A DNA stretch of 64,000 bases. It comes from Polaribacter sp. (lineage in GTDB: Bacteria; Bacteroidota; Bacteroidia; Flavobacteriales; Flavobacteriaceae). The position numbers were made by a program, and so were the translations under genes. The DNA is taken from NCBI GenBank assembly GCA_029238315.1, contig JAQWGI010000025.1, forward strand, positions 30,664-94,663, given 5' to 3'. A model generated the notes under the pieces. It ran no database searches. It was not told the origin of the DNA and saw only the letters and a list, made by a program, of their open reading frames with translations. Positions 1 to 10,303 of this stretch are shown in pieces; the stretch's first letter is position 1, and each line of letters opens with the position of its first letter.

Positions 1-370
1 CATTAATTTTAGAGGTCATTTTTTCTTTATCCTTCCAACCAGTTGCTCTTAATACAAATAATAAATTATCAAAAACAGTTCTATCGTTTAACAATTTAAA
101 ATCTTGAAAAACAATCCCTATTTTTCTACGTAAAAACGGAATGTCATTTTCTTTTAATTTCTTTAAATCAAATCCAACAATATTTCCTTCTCCTTTATTT
201 AAATGTAAATCACCATAAAGGGTTTTCATCAAACTACTTTTTCCACTTCCTGTTTTGCCTATTAAATAGAAAAAATCTCCTTTTTCAATTTTTAAATTGA
301 CCTGTGATAGCACCAAATTATCTCTTTGATAAATATCTGCGTCTTCTAAATGTAAAATTGCATCTGTCAT
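1..370 (-). CDS. ftsE: Cell-division ABC transporter ATP-binding protein FtsE (3' part cut by window edge)
   Basis: Reading leftward from the ATG at 370, about 123 residues are visible before the window ends. The start reads MTDAILHLEDADIYQR. The Walker A motif GKTGSGKSS lies near residues 38-46, followed by LMKTLYGDLHLNKGEG and a Q-loop-like IGIVFQDFKIL. This is the layout of FtsE, the ATPase partner of FtsX, which controls cell-wall hydrolysis at the division site. Walker B and the signature motif lie beyond the edge. Lipoprotein-export ATPases of the LolD type are close relatives and cannot be fully excluded, but the short linker and the phrase FQDFKILNDRTVFDN are typical of FtsE. The gene is divergent from the TPR gene at 551. 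Confidence 0.85.
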   Translation of the reverse strand, partial: MTDAILHLEDADIYQRDNLVLSQVNLKIEKGDFFYLIGKTGSGKSSLMKTLYGDLHLNKGEGNIVGFDLKKLKENDIPFLRRKIGIVFQDFKLLNDRTVFDNLLFVLRATGWKDKEKMTSKIN

Positions 371-550
371 AAAAAAGTAGTTTTTACAAACTTATCATTT
401 TCTTGTGAGTTTAAAGAAATATTAAGAGAATTAATCTACAACAATCTTTATATTTGATTTTTTATTGTGCGATATTTTTTCGGATTGCATATCAAACAAA
501 AATAAAAAAAATGCGTTATAGTTTTCAAACAGCAAAAACCTTTTATAAAA

Positions 551-3500
551 ATGAACATTCGCTTTGATATAAAAATTGCATTATTAATTGTTTTTACGTT
601 AAATTTTAATGTTGTTTTTGGGCAACAAAGTAAAGCTTTCACCAATGAGTTTGCGAAGTACAACAATGCTTTAGAATTTTACAATAACAAGGCATATGCT
701 GTGGCACAGAAAAAATTTAACAAACTAACAAACAAAAAAAACACTACCACAATAATAAAGGCTGATGCTACTTATTACGCAGCAATGAGTGCTATAAAAC
801 TGAATCAATCTGAGGCAGAGCAACTTGTTTTAAGTTTTATTCAAAACCATCCAAATAGCAATAAAAAAGAAGCTGCCTTTTTTAATGTTGGCACACACTA
901 CTTTGCACATAACAAAATGAGTTCTGCTTTAAAATGGTACACAAAGGTAAATCGAAATTTACTTCAAAGGGCACAACAAAAAGAGTTGGATTTTAAAATG
1001 GGCTACGCACTATTTGCTTCAGGAAAACTAACATTAGCCCAAGATAAATTTTTAGCATTAATTACAGATAGCACTTATGGAGATGATGCAAAATATTACT
1101 ATGGATATATTGCATACAAACAAGCAGACTACAAAACTGCAGAATCCTATTTAACAGAAGTTGCTCAAAAGAATTCATATAAAAATGAAACTACTTACTA
1201 CTTATTAGACATTAATTTTAAAGCTGGTAAATTTGAAAAAAGTATTGAAATTGGTAAAAACTTATTGCAAAGTAAAAAGCAAAAACAACATTCTGATATT
1301 TCTAAAATTATTGGAGAAAGTTATTTTAACTTAAAAAATTACAAAGAAGCTTTACCATATTTACAAGCATATAAAGGAAAACGTGGTAAATGGAATAATA
1401 CCGATTATTATCAATTAGGATATGCTTTTTACAAGCAAAATGATTTTGAAAATGCAGTAAAAAACTTTAATAAAATTATAAGCCTAAAAAATGCGGTTTC
1501 TCAAAATGCATCTTATCATTTAGCAGAATGCTACTTATATTTAGACAAAAAAACTGAAGCTTTAAATGCGTTTAAAAATGCCAGTGAAATGGAATTTGAT
1601 CCTAAAATTAAAGAGGATGCATTTTTAAATTACGCCAAATTAAGTTACGAACTAGGTAACCCTTACAAAAGTGTTGCAGCTGTATTGCAAGATTTTTTAA
1701 AGGAATATCCAACATCAAAATTTTATCAAGAAATAAATCAATTAGTTGTAACCTCATACTTACATCAACGAGATTTCAAAGGCGCATTAGAGTATTTAGC
1801 TAAAAAGAAAAGTAGCGAAAACAATAAATTCACAAAAGACGTTTCGTATTACAGAGGTGTACAATTATTTAATCTTAAAAAATTACAAGAAGCCTATCCT
1901 TATTTTTTAACTGCATCAAAATCTTCAGATACTACAATTAAAGTTTCTGCACTGTATTGGAAAGCAGAAACAGACTTTCAACTAAATAATTACAAAAAGT
2001 CTTTAGAAGGATTTATATCTTTTAAGAATACACTAGGTGCATCAAGAATTAATGAGTTTAAATCAATTGATTACAATGTTGCTTACTGCTATTTTAAGTT
2101 AAAGGAATATGAGAACGCAGCAAACGCATTCAATAATTTCATTAAAAAAATAGACGCTAAAAATGCATTATTTGATGATGCTAATATTAGATTAGCAGAC
2201 TGTTATTTTGTTACAAAAAAATATACAAATGCAATTTTAGCTTATGATAAGGTTATCAATAATAATGGTGTTGGTGCCGATTATGCAACTTATCAAAAAG
2301 CAATAAGTTTCGGTTTTTTAGGAGATAATATTAAAAAAATAACCTATTTAAAAAATTTAGTTTCTAATTTTGAATTGACAACGCTACAAGACGATGGATT
2401 ATTTCAATTAGCAAATACTTATGTTTCCACAAAAAACATAACAAAAGCACACGAGACCTTCAATACATTAATTCAAAAACACACAAAAAGTGCATATCTT
2501 TCTAAAGCGCTACTGAGACAAGGGTTGGTATATTACAACAATAATGAAAGCGAAAAAGCTTTGCTTAAATTTAAGAGAATTGTAAGCGCATACCCAAATT
2601 CTAACGAAGCAAAAGAAGCAGTTTCTAACGTAAGAAATGTATATGTAGATTTAGGTCAGGTTGAAGCATATGCTGCTTGGGTAAAAAATATTTCTTTTGT
2701 AAATGTAACTGATGCAGATTTAGATAACACAACTTTTGAAGCTGCAGAAAACAAGTTTTTAGAAAACAACACTGCAAAAGCTATTAATGGTTTTACTAAA
2801 TATATTGCAACATTCCCTAATGGACTGCATGCTTTAAAGGCAAATTTTTACTTAGCTCAATCCTTGTCTAAAATAAATCAGCAAGAAAAATCCTTACCTT
2901 ATTACGAGTATGTGGTTGCTCAAAATTTTAGCGAATTTAGCGAGGAATCTTTAAGCAAACTAGCACAAATATATCTCGAAAAAGAAGATTGGAAAAACGC
3001 AACTCCGCTATTAATTAGGCTAGAACAAGAAGCAAATTACCCTCAAAATATTTTATTTGCACAAAGCAACTTAATGAAAAACTATTACCAAGAAAATGAG
3101 TTTACAAATGCTGTTGCCTATGCAGAGAAAATTCTCCAAACAGAAAAGCTAGAAGAAAACTTGGTGTTTGAGGCTAAAATAATTATTGCACGAGCTGCCT
3201 TCAAAACAGATGATTTAAAAACTGCAGAAAAATTTTACAAAGAAATAGCAACAAAAACGAGTGGTGAATTAAAGGCTGAAGCCTTGTATTTTGATGCCTA
3301 TTTTAAAAATATGGATAAAAAATATACTGCATCCAATAAATTAATACAAATATTAATTGCAGAAAATGCTTCATACAAGTATTGGGGTGTAAAAAGTTAT
3401 GTAATTATGGCGAAAAACTATTATGGATTAAAAGATGCCTATCAAGCAACTTATATTTTAGAAAATATAATTAAAAATTTCAAACAGTTTGATGATGTAA

Positions 3501-3583
3501 TTTTAGAAGCAAAAAAAGAACTTGCTACCATAAAAGAAAATGAAGCAAAAACAAACGAATCTGTTACTCCAAACAACAATTAA
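551..3583 (+). CDS. Large tetratricopeptide-repeat protein, probably periplasmic
   Basis: This 1010-residue protein begins with a Sec-type signal (hydrophobic stretch near residues 9-24 ending VVFGQQ) and is then almost entirely helical TPR-type repeats. Recurring patterns such as YYLGYxxYKQxDYxxAxxYF and ALLRQGLVYYNNNESEKAL occur from about residue 40 to 990. No catalytic motif is visible. Such proteins usually act as scaffolds in the periplasm or at the outer membrane. It lies 13 bp upstream of an outer-membrane-barrel gene in the same orientation, and this pairing suggests the two act together. A -7-like TATATTTG at 449-456 may drive it, without a good -33 partner. The exact function is not recognisable. 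Confidence 0.8.
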   Translation: MNIRFDIKIALLIVFTLNFNVVFGQQSKAFTNEFAKYNNALEFYNNKAYAVAQKKFNKLTNKKNTTTIIKADATYYAAMSAIKLNQSEAEQLVLSFIQNHPNSNKKEAAFFNVGTHYFAHNKMSSALKWYTKVNRNLLQRAQQKELDFKMGYALFASGKLTLAQDKFLALITDSTYGDDAKYYYGYIAYKQADYKTAESYLTEVAQKNSYKNETTYYLLDINFKAGKFEKSIEIGKNLLQSKKQKQHSDISKIIGESYFNLKNYKEALPYLQAYKGKRGKWNNTDYYQLGYAFYKQNDFENAVKNFNKIISLKNAVSQNASYHLAECYLYLDKKTEALNAFKNASEMEFDPKIKEDAFLNYAKLSYELGNPYKSVAAVLQDFLKEYPTSKFYQEINQLVVTSYLHQRDFKGALEYLAKKKSSENNKFTKDVSYYRGVQLFNLKKLQEAYPYFLTASKSSDTTIKVSALYWKAETDFQLNNYKKSLEGFISFKNTLGASRINEFKSIDYNVAYCYFKLKEYENAANAFNNFIKKIDAKNALFDDANIRLADCYFVTKKYTNAILAYDKVINNNGVGADYATYQKAISFGFLGDNIKKITYLKNLVSNFELTTLQDDGLFQLANTYVSTKNITKAHETFNTLIQKHTKSAYLSKALLRQGLVYYNNNESEKALLKFKRIVSAYPNSNEAKEAVSNVRNVYVDLGQVEAYAAWVKNISFVNVTDADLDNTTFEAAENKFLENNTAKAINGFTKYIATFPNGLHALKANFYLAQSLSKINQQEKSLPYYEYVVAQNFSEFSEESLSKLAQIYLEKEDWKNATPLLIRLEQEANYPQNILFAQSNLMKNYYQENEFTNAVAYAEKILQTEKLEENLVFEAKIIIARAAFKTDDLKTAEKFYKEIATKTSGELKAEALYFDAYFKNMDKKYTASNKLIQILIAENASYKYWGVKSYVIMAKNYYGLKDAYQATYILENIIKNFKQFDDVILEAKKELATIKENEAKTNESVTPNNN

Positions 3584-3596
3584 AAGAGATTAAATA

Positions 3597-5348
3597 ATGC
3601 GAAAAATTGTATTCACACTTTGCGCCTGCACTTTGAGTAGTTTCTTAAATGCTCAAACAAACAAAGCGAAAGACACTATAAAAACAGAAGTTATAAATGT
3701 AATTACTTCTTACACACCAACAATTTCAGATGCGTTTAAAATAAGGAAGAATCCAAAAATAAAACTTGGGGTAAATTCACAAAGGAAACAATTGAAGTAC
3801 CAAATATTCTCTGCGCCAGTTGCTTCTACTTTTACACCAAAAACAGGCATTGCAAAAAGCCTTAATATTGGAGCTAGAGATCAAATATTTAAAAACTATA
3901 TTGCTGCTGGTTTTGGAAATAACTCAACCCCTTTTCTCGAAGCATTTTTAAATCATTCAATCAAACCTAAAAATAACATTGGTGTTTACACAAAATACAT
4001 TTCATCAGAAAACAGTATTGATGCGACCCTTTTAAATAGTAATTATTCTCAAATGTATTTTGGCGCTTTTTACAAGCAAGAAGAACAAGATTACACATGG
4101 AAAGTTAATACAAACTATCAACAAAACACATATAACTGGTATGGTTTACCAAGCACAATTACTTATTTACCAACTACAATTGCAACAATTGAAGAAGCAC
4201 AAACTTATACCAACTTTAACACTAATGCAGAAATTATTTTAGAAGATTCATTTCTAAAATCAACTCAAATAAAGCTCTCTCTATTCAGTGATGCATTTTC
4301 TAGCAAGGAACTACGTTTTGTAGCAAAACCTAAGTTTAAAATATCACTTAAAAATATTGGTAAAAATTTTAACGAGCTTGTTTTAAATACTTCTTTAGAT
4401 TATCTAAATGGGCATTCGCAACAATCCTATAGCGCTCCAACAAAATTAGAACACAGCTTTTTTACGCTTGGAGTTTTTCCAAAATATAATTTTGAGCACA
4501 AGAAATTCAACTTTAGTGTTGGAACAAAAATATATTTCACATCCGATATAGAAAACAAAGCACATCAATTCTATGCATATCCAGATATCAACATAAATTA
4601 TCCAATAGTTGAAAATCATATGTATTTGTATGTTGGTGCTAGCGGGGATTTAAACACCAATACAATTCAAAATTTAACAGAGCTAAATCCATACATTTCT
4701 CCAACACAATTTATTACACAAACGAATCAGAAATATGATTTTTTTAGTGGATTGCATGGAAAACTATTATCTAACATAAGTTATAACTTGAAAGTAAGTT
4801 ATAGTGATGAAGACGACAAAGCCTTGTTTGTTCAAAACAACTCAAAAACTGATGGAATAACAAGTGCCGGATTGTTGGGATATGAATACGGAAACTCTTT
4901 TTCTGTGATTTATGATGATGTACAAACACTTTCTTTTTCCGGGAAAATTAGTATGGATATTGACAAAAACTTAGTTGTTGGAGCATACGGAGAGTTCAAT
5001 TCGTTTACATTAGCAAATCAAACAGAAGCTTGGAATTTACCATCAATAAATACTGAAATATTCGCAAATTACAAAACATCAAAATGGTATGCTGGTGCAA
5101 CTATTTTTGCTGTTTCTCAAAGAAAAGACGTAACTTTTAACACAACATACCCATCTTCAATTAACGGAACACAAACCTTAAAATCTTTTCTAGATTTGAA
5201 CATTAATGGAGGATATCACATAAACAATCAATTTACAGTTTTTTTAAAAATAAATAATATTACAAACTCAAAGTATCAGCAGTTTAGTAATTTTAATGTT
5301 CAAGGGCTTCAGGTTCTAGGTGGCGTGAGTTATCAATTTGACTTTTAA
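3597..5348 (+). CDS. TonB-dependent-receptor-like outer-membrane beta-barrel protein without a full plug
   Basis: The protein has 583 residues and an N-terminal signal peptide ending near residue 19 (SSFLNAQ). The mature start TEVINVITSYTPTISDAF resembles the first plug strand of TonB-dependent receptors. The normal plug domain of about 120 residues is missing. Residues 100-583 alternate aromatic and polar residues in barrel style, and the protein ends with an aromatic strand, VLGGVSYQFDF, as expected for insertion by BAM. It follows the TPR gene by 13 bp and is probably co-transcribed. In this family such reduced barrels are often annotated simply as TonB-dependent receptor. Substrate and energy coupling are unknown. 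Confidence 0.75.
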   Translation: MRKIVFTLCACTLSSFLNAQTNKAKDTIKTEVINVITSYTPTISDAFKIRKNPKIKLGVNSQRKQLKYQIFSAPVASTFTPKTGIAKSLNIGARDQIFKNYIAAGFGNNSTPFLEAFLNHSIKPKNNIGVYTKYISSENSIDATLLNSNYSQMYFGAFYKQEEQDYTWKVNTNYQQNTYNWYGLPSTITYLPTTIATIEEAQTYTNFNTNAEIILEDSFLKSTQIKLSLFSDAFSSKELRFVAKPKFKISLKNIGKNFNELVLNTSLDYLNGHSQQSYSAPTKLEHSFFTLGVFPKYNFEHKKFNFSVGTKIYFTSDIENKAHQFYAYPDININYPIVENHMYLYVGASGDLNTNTIQNLTELNPYISPTQFITQTNQKYDFFSGLHGKLLSNISYNLKVSYSDEDDKALFVQNNSKTDGITSAGLLGYEYGNSFSVIYDDVQTLSFSGKISMDIDKNLVVGAYGEFNSFTLANQTEAWNLPSINTEIFANYKTSKWYAGATIFAVSQRKDVTFNTTYPSSINGTQTLKSFLDLNINGGYHINNQFTVFLKINNITNSKYQQFSNFNVQGLQVLGGVSYQFDF

Positions 5349-5389
5349 CATAACCTTACGCTCAATTAGATGTAACTCCCTAAAACACA

Positions 5390-5422
5390 AAAGAAAGCTT
5401 ATCTTTAAGTTAAGCTTTCTTT
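5390..5422. terminator. Rho-independent terminator after the barrel gene
   Basis: A perfect 12-bp stem (5390-5401 with 5411-5422) with a 9-nt loop is followed by a T-rich run. It separates the TPR/barrel pair from the M28 peptidase gene. Confidence 0.85.
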
Positions 5423-5471
5423 TTGTCATTGATTTTATGTAGATTTATACACTATTATAAAACAACAACTA

Positions 5472-6905
5472 ATGAAAAAACTATCCATCCTTTTTCTATT
5501 CGCAATATTTATAATTGCTTGCAATGAAAAGAAAGACACAGAACAAGCAATCAAGGAATTAACTGCAGAAGAAAAAATTGACAAAACCAATATCAAATCT
5601 ATCTTTGACACTGCTTTAACTAAGGGAAAATCTTACGAATGGCTTCGCGATTTAACCACAAATATTGGCGGAAGATTATCGGGATCTCCTGAAGCAGCAA
5701 TGGCAGTAAAATGGGGAGAGAAAGTAATGAGAGAAGCTGGCTTAGATTCTGTTTGGCTACAACCAGCAATGGTTCCACATTGGGTTAGAGGAGAAAAAGA
5801 AGTTTCTTATTTTGTGTCTAACGGAAAAAAAGTTGACATGGCAGTTTGTGCTTTAGGAAGCTCAATAAGTACACCAACAAACGGGGTTTTTGCAGAGGTA
5901 ATTGAAGTTTTTAGCTTAAAAGAAGCTGAAGCTTTAGGTGATAAAGCAAAAGGGAAAATTATCTTTTACAACAGACCTTTTGACAATACAATTATAAATA
6001 CATTTAGCGCATACGGCGGTTGTGTAGATCAACGAGGAAGTGGCGCTGCAACTGTTGGTAAATTTGGAGCTTTGGCAGTAATTGTACGTTCAATGACAAA
6101 TAATATTGACAATTATCCACACACAGGAACGATGCGTTATGGAAATATTCCAGAAAGCGAATACATTCCTGGAGCAGCAATTAGCACATTAGCTGCTGAA
6201 ACATTAAGTAAACAATTAAAAAAAGATCCAAACTTAAAAGTATATTTAAAACAGAGCAGTAAAAACTTACCAAAAGAAAAATCGTTTAATGTGATTGGTG
6301 AAATTAAAGGTTCAGAAAATCCTGAAAAAATTATTGTTGTCGGTGGTCATTTAGATTCTTGGGATTTAGGTGATGGAGCACATGATGATGGAACAGGAAT
6401 TGTACAGTCTTTAGAAGTTTTACACATTTTAAAGACAAATAATATTAAACCAAAAAACACCATTCGTGTGGTTTTCTTTATGGATGAAGAACAAGGCGGT
6501 GGTGGTGCAGATGCATATGCAGATGCTGTAAAAACCACAAAAGAAATTCATATTGGAGGTTTAGAATCTGATGCTGGCGGGCACACGCCAAGAGGATTTA
6601 CAATAGATGCAAATGCTGCAAATACAGAGATGTTAAAGAGTTGGAAAAAACTTTTAGCTCCTTATGGATTACACGATATTATGAAAGGTGGAAGTGGCGC
6701 AGATATTAGTCCATTAAAGTCTGATGGTGTTACCCTTGTTGGGTATCGTCCAGATCCGCAGCGTTATTTTGATTATCATCATGCAGCAACAGATACTTTT
6801 GATAAAGTAAACAAAAGAGAACTTGAGCTAGGAAGTGCTTCTATGGCAAGTATGATTTATTTAATGGATAAATATTTATACAATAACACGCCAATTATAC
6901 CCTAG
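5472..6905 (+). CDS. M28-family zinc aminopeptidase lipoprotein with PA domain
   Basis: The 477-residue protein has a lipobox (FIIACNEK, Cys near residue 17), so it is probably an envelope lipoprotein. A PA-type insert lies near residues 120-260. The M28 catalytic part starts near residue 280. The visible metal-site motifs are GGHLDSWDLGDGAHDDGTG (His, Asp, Asp), FFMDEEQGGGG (catalytic Glu and Glu ligand), GGLESDAGG, and a late YHHAATDTFDKV carrying the last His ligand. The family removes N-terminal residues or cleaves small peptides exported to or taken into the periplasm. It lies 5 bp before the DoxX-like gene and probably heads a three-gene operon with that gene and the broken amidohydrolase. 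Confidence 0.9.
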   Translation: MKKLSILFLFAIFIIACNEKKDTEQAIKELTAEEKIDKTNIKSIFDTALTKGKSYEWLRDLTTNIGGRLSGSPEAAMAVKWGEKVMREAGLDSVWLQPAMVPHWVRGEKEVSYFVSNGKKVDMAVCALGSSISTPTNGVFAEVIEVFSLKEAEALGDKAKGKIIFYNRPFDNTIINTFSAYGGCVDQRGSGAATVGKFGALAVIVRSMTNNIDNYPHTGTMRYGNIPESEYIPGAAISTLAAETLSKQLKKDPNLKVYLKQSSKNLPKEKSFNVIGEIKGSENPEKIIVVGGHLDSWDLGDGAHDDGTGIVQSLEVLHILKTNNIKPKNTIRVVFFMDEEQGGGGADAYADAVKTTKEIHIGGLESDAGGHTPRGFTIDANAANTEMLKSWKKLLAPYGLHDIMKGGSGADISPLKSDGVTLVGYRPDPQRYFDYHHAATDTFDKVNKRELELGSASMASMIYLMDKYLYNNTPIIP

Positions 6906-6910
6906 TTAGT

Positions 6911-7273
6911 ATGACAATTACAGTTCAAATCATTAAAATTGTTTTTGGTATATTTTTTATGTTTGCAGGCATTATGCACATTATAAAACCATCTTTTTTC
7001 AAACATTTTATTCCAAATTCATTGCCAAAAAAAACAGTAAATTATGTAGTTGGCGTAATTGAATTCAGTTTAGGATTGGGCTTGTTTTTTAATGAAACTA
7101 CTCAAAAATCTGCCATTGGTATTTTTGTTTTAATGATCGTATTTTTGCCCATTCATGTTTGGGATGCAACCAAAGAACGTCCTGCAATAGGATCAAAACG
7201 AACAGCAATTATTAGAATTCCTTTGCAATTTTTATTAATGTATTGCGCTTATTTAATTTACACAACACCATGA
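6911..7273 (+). CDS. DoxX-like small membrane protein
   Basis: This 120-residue protein has about four predicted membrane helices: the N-terminal IIKIVFGIFFMFAGIMHI, VVGVIEFSLGLGLFF, IGIFVLMIVFLPIHVW and LQFLLMYCAYLIYT. The GIMHIIKPSFFKHFIP segment after helix 1 is typical of DoxX/DoxD-related inner-membrane proteins of Bacteroidota. The biochemical role is not established for this branch. Its stop codon overlaps the ATG of the next gene in an ATGA arrangement (7270-7273), indicating translational coupling. Confidence 0.75.
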   Translation: MTITVQIIKIVFGIFFMFAGIMHIIKPSFFKHFIPNSLPKKTVNYVVGVIEFSLGLGLFFNETTQKSAIGIFVLMIVFLPIHVWDATKERPAIGSKRTAIIRIPLQFLLMYCAYLIYTTP

Positions 7274-8892
7274 AAAAATTTATTTTAACACTTAGTATTA
7301 TCGGTTTGTTTACCGCTTGTCAACAACAAGAAAAAGCAGATTTTATTGTTATCAATGCAAATGCATATACAGTTAACGAAGGATTTGACAAAGCAGAAAG
7401 TTTTGCTGTAAAAGACGGAAAATTTATTGGAGTTGGCTCTAATGACGCCATCCAAAATAGTTTTATATCAACAGAAACAATTGACGCAAAAAATCAAACT
7501 ATTGTTCCTGGATTAATTGACGCACACTGTCATTTCTACGGATTGGGATTAAGTCTCCAAAAAGTAGATTTACGTGGCACAAAAAGCTATGACGAAATTT
7601 TAGAAAAATTAAAAGCATTTAAAGAAGAAAAAAAGGCAGATTACATTACGGGTCGTGGCTGGGATCAAAATGATTGGGATGTAAAAGTATTTCCAACAAA
7701 AGAAAAATTAGACAAGTTATTTCCAAATACACCTGTTGCCATTACTCGTGTTGATGGACATGCTTTATTTGTAAATGAAGCTGCTTTGAAATACTCAGGA
7801 TTGTCAAGCACCAAATTTCCAAAGAAAATTACTGGCGGTGAATTCATTACAAAAAACGGAAAATTAACAGGTGTTTTAATTGATGCTGCAATGGGTTATA
7901 TTAAAACTCCTAGTACCACAAAAAAGGAAGAAATTCAAGGATTATTAGATGCTCAAAAAGTAACTTTTAGCTACGGATTAACAACTGTAAATGATGCAGG
8001 AGTTAGCAAATCTACCATCGACTTAATGGATAGCTTGCAAAAAACTGGAGATTTAAAAATGCGTATTTACGCAATGGTTTCTGTAAGTCAGAAAAACTTA
8101 GATTACTATTTGCCTAAGGGAATTATTAAAACAAATCGTTTAAATGTGCGTTCTTTTAAAGTCTACGGAGATGGCGCATTAGGCTCTCGTGGTGCTGCAA
8201 TGCGTAAATCGTACAGCGATAGAAATAATCATTTTGGTGCATTGATTTTTGAACCAAAGAGATATACAGAAATTGCAGCACAAATCGCAAAATCTGACTA
8301 CCAAATGAACACACACGCAATTGGAGATTCTGCAAACACACATATTTTAAAAACGTATAAATCAGCTTTAAAAGGTCAGAATGATAGACGTTGGAAAATT
8401 GAGCACTCTCAAATAGTATCTCCAGAAGATTTTGACATGTTTGACAATATTGTTCCTTAAATTCAACCAACAAACGCAACTTCTGATATGTATTGGGCTG
8501 GTGATAGAATTGGAAAAGAACGTTTAAAAGGGGCATACGCTTTTAAAGATTTATTAAACAAATACGGAAGTGTTGCTTTAGGTACAGATTTCCCAGTAGA
8601 ACAAGTAAGTCCATTTTTAACATTTTCTGCAGCAGCAACACGCCAAGATATTGAAGGGTATCCTGAAGGCGGATTTCAAATGGAAAACGTTTTAAGTAGA
8701 GAAGAAACTTTACGCGGAATGACTATTTGGGCTGCACATTCTAACTTTGAAGAAAACGAGAAAGGTAGTATTGAAGTTGGTAAGTTTGCAGATTTTGTAA
8801 TTCTAAACCAAAACATAATGGAGGTTGAAGGCAATAAAATTCATAAAACTAAAGTAATCGCAACCTATTTAAACGGAGAGAAAGTGTATTAA
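7270..8892 (+). pseudogene. YtcJ-like amidohydrolase lipoprotein interrupted by one in-frame TAA stop
   Basis: The frame from 7270 encodes a lipoprotein signal (LFTACQQQ) and a metal-dependent amidohydrolase, with the HxH motif DAHCHF near residue 86 and later DGHALF, THAIGDSAN and WKIEHSQIV. Translation stops at a TAA at 8458-8460 after 396 codons. The same frame then continues without interruption to 8892 with IQPTNATSDMYWAGDRIG and GSVALGTDFPVE. In this family the stop position is normally Ser (SIQPTHATSDM). A single C-to-A change in TCA would give the TAA. The full frame would be about 540 residues, the usual family length. The gene is either recently inactivated, read through, or affected by a sequencing error. 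The truncated product would lack the C-terminal part of the barrel and a likely metal-site Asp. Confidence 0.9.
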
Positions 8893-8947
8893 AGCAAGTA
8901 ATAATTTCTTGCTTAACAAAACAAACTACATATCTAAGGTGTAGACT

Positions 8948-8979
8948 AAAAAAAGCGAACGGTATTGTTCGCTTTTTTT
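8948..8979. terminator. Strong hairpin terminator
   Basis: A 13-bp stem (8948-8960 with 8967-8979) with a 6-nt loop and A/T runs on both sides. It ends the M28/DoxX/amidohydrolase unit. Confidence 0.88.
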
Positions 8980-9081
8980 ATTTTCAAAATTTAGATTCCA
9001 AAAAACATGTCCTTTATTTTTATTATTAAGTATCCTAAAAATCATATATATTCGCCATTCAAAATACAAATATCCAAAAGC

Positions 9082-9522
9082 ATGAAACCATATTTAGTTT
9101 TATTTTTAATGATTTTTTTTATTTCTTGCAGTAACGATGAAGATAATTACAGCACAGAAAATGATTTAGAAATTCAAGAATACATTAAAAGGAACAACTT
9201 AAACGCCACCAAAACTGCAAGTGGATTATACATTGTGATAACTGATCAAGGAAATGGCGCAAAACCAACTTCTAGCTCTTCTGTAACAGTAAATTATAAA
9301 GGTTATTTTACTGATGGAAGCCGTTTTGATCAAGGGCAAAATGTAACATTTAATTTAAATCAAGTGATTACAGGTTGGTCTGAAGGATTAACACATTTTA
9401 ATGAAGACACTCAAGGTTGGCTCTTGGTCCCGTCTCATTTAGGCTACGGAAGCAACGGATCTAATTCAATTCCTGGTGGATCTGTATTAATTTTTAGTAT
9501 TCATTTATTAAAAATTAATTAA
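9082..9522 (+). CDS. FKBP-type peptidyl-prolyl isomerase lipoprotein
   Basis: The start at 9082 is chosen because it gives a clean lipoprotein signal, MKPYLVLFLMIFFISCSNDE. An upstream in-frame ATG at 9007 would add 25 unlikely residues. The mature part, about 125 residues, carries one FKBP domain (VTVNYKGYFTDGSRFDQG, QVITGWSEGL, PSHLGYGSNG, IPGGSVLIFSIHLLKI). It should catalyse proline isomerisation of exported proteins at the cell envelope. Gliding-associated GldI is a related lipoprotein FKBP, but nothing here shows that it is GldI. Its stop overlaps the stop of convergent trpA by two bases. Confidence 0.9.
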   Translation: MKPYLVLFLMIFFISCSNDEDNYSTENDLEIQEYIKRNNLNATKTASGLYIVITDQGNGAKPTSSSSVTVNYKGYFTDGSRFDQGQNVTFNLNQVITGWSEGLTHFNEDTQGWLLVPSHLGYGSNGSNSIPGGSVLIFSIHLLKIN

Positions 9523-10280
9523 CGAATCGATGTTATAAAATCACTTATTTTATCAGTACCGTTTATAGCTAATTCCTTAATAAAAGCAGAACCAATAATG
9601 GCTCCACCTGCATATTTACAAGCTGTTTTAAATGTTTTATTATCAGAAATTCCAAATCCAATAATTAAACTACTCTTTAAATTCATTGCTTTGACACGCT
9701 CAAAATAAGCAATCTGATTGTTAGAAATATCTCCTTTTGCCCCAGTAATTGAAGCAGATGCAACAACATAAATAAAAGCATCTGTTAACGCATCAATTTT
9801 TCTAATTCTTTCTTCAGATGTATGTGGCGTAATTAAAAACACATTTGTCAATCCATATTTATTAAATAATTGTTGGTAATGACTTTCATATTCAACCATT
9901 GGTAAATCTGGAAAAATAACTGTTTCAATTCCGCAATCTACACATGCTTGACAAAATTTATCCTCTCCATACTTTAATAACTGATTCAAATAACCCATTA
10001 AAACTAACGGTGTAGAGTTTGTTTCTTTAATTGATTTTAATTGCTCAAAAACAACATCTAAATTCATACCGTTTTGTAAAGCAACTTGACTACTATCTTG
10101 TATTGTTGGTCCATCGGCTAAAGGATCTGAATAAGGCAAACCAACCTCAATAAAATCTACACTATTATCGCTTAATTTTTCAATAATTTTTGTTGTGTCG
10201 TTTAATTTTGGATAACCAGCTGTAAAGAAAATCGACAATAAATCTTTCTTTTGTTGAAATATGTTTGTTAATGAATTCAT
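9519..10280 (-). CDS. trpA: Tryptophan synthase alpha chain
   Basis: The 253-residue TIM barrel cleaves indole-3-glycerol phosphate to indole and glyceraldehyde 3-phosphate. The catalytic Glu lies in FIEVGLPYSDPLADGPT (E45) and the catalytic Asp in FPDLPMVEY (D125). The phosphate site is near IIGFGISDN and GAIIGSAF. It is the last gene of the minus-strand trp operon. A 67-bp palindromic repeat separates it from trpB. It converges on the FKBP gene with overlapping stops. Confidence 0.97.
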   Translation of the reverse strand: MNSLTNIFQQKKDLLSIFFTAGYPKLNDTTKIIEKLSDNSVDFIEVGLPYSDPLADGPTIQDSSQVALQNGMNLDVVFEQLKSIKETNSTPLVLMGYLNQLLKYGEDKFCQACVDCGIETVIFPDLPMVEYESHYQQLFNKYGLTNVFLITPHTSEERIRKIDALTDAFIYVVASASITGAKGDISNNQIAYFERVKAMNLKSSLIIGFGISDNKTFKTACKYAGGAIIGSAFIKELAINGTDKISDFITSIR

Positions 10281-10303
10281 TGTTTTGTCTTTTTTTTTGT
10301 TTT

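Noticed and set aside
448..666. 72-codon minus-strand frame opposite the TPR gene start
   Set aside because: No homology style, overlaps the signal-peptide codons of a clear gene, low-complexity Phe/Lys composition.
8488..8892. Independent small gene after the amidohydrolase stop
   Set aside because: It is in the same frame and continues the same fold; the residues between the TAA and 8488 also match the family.
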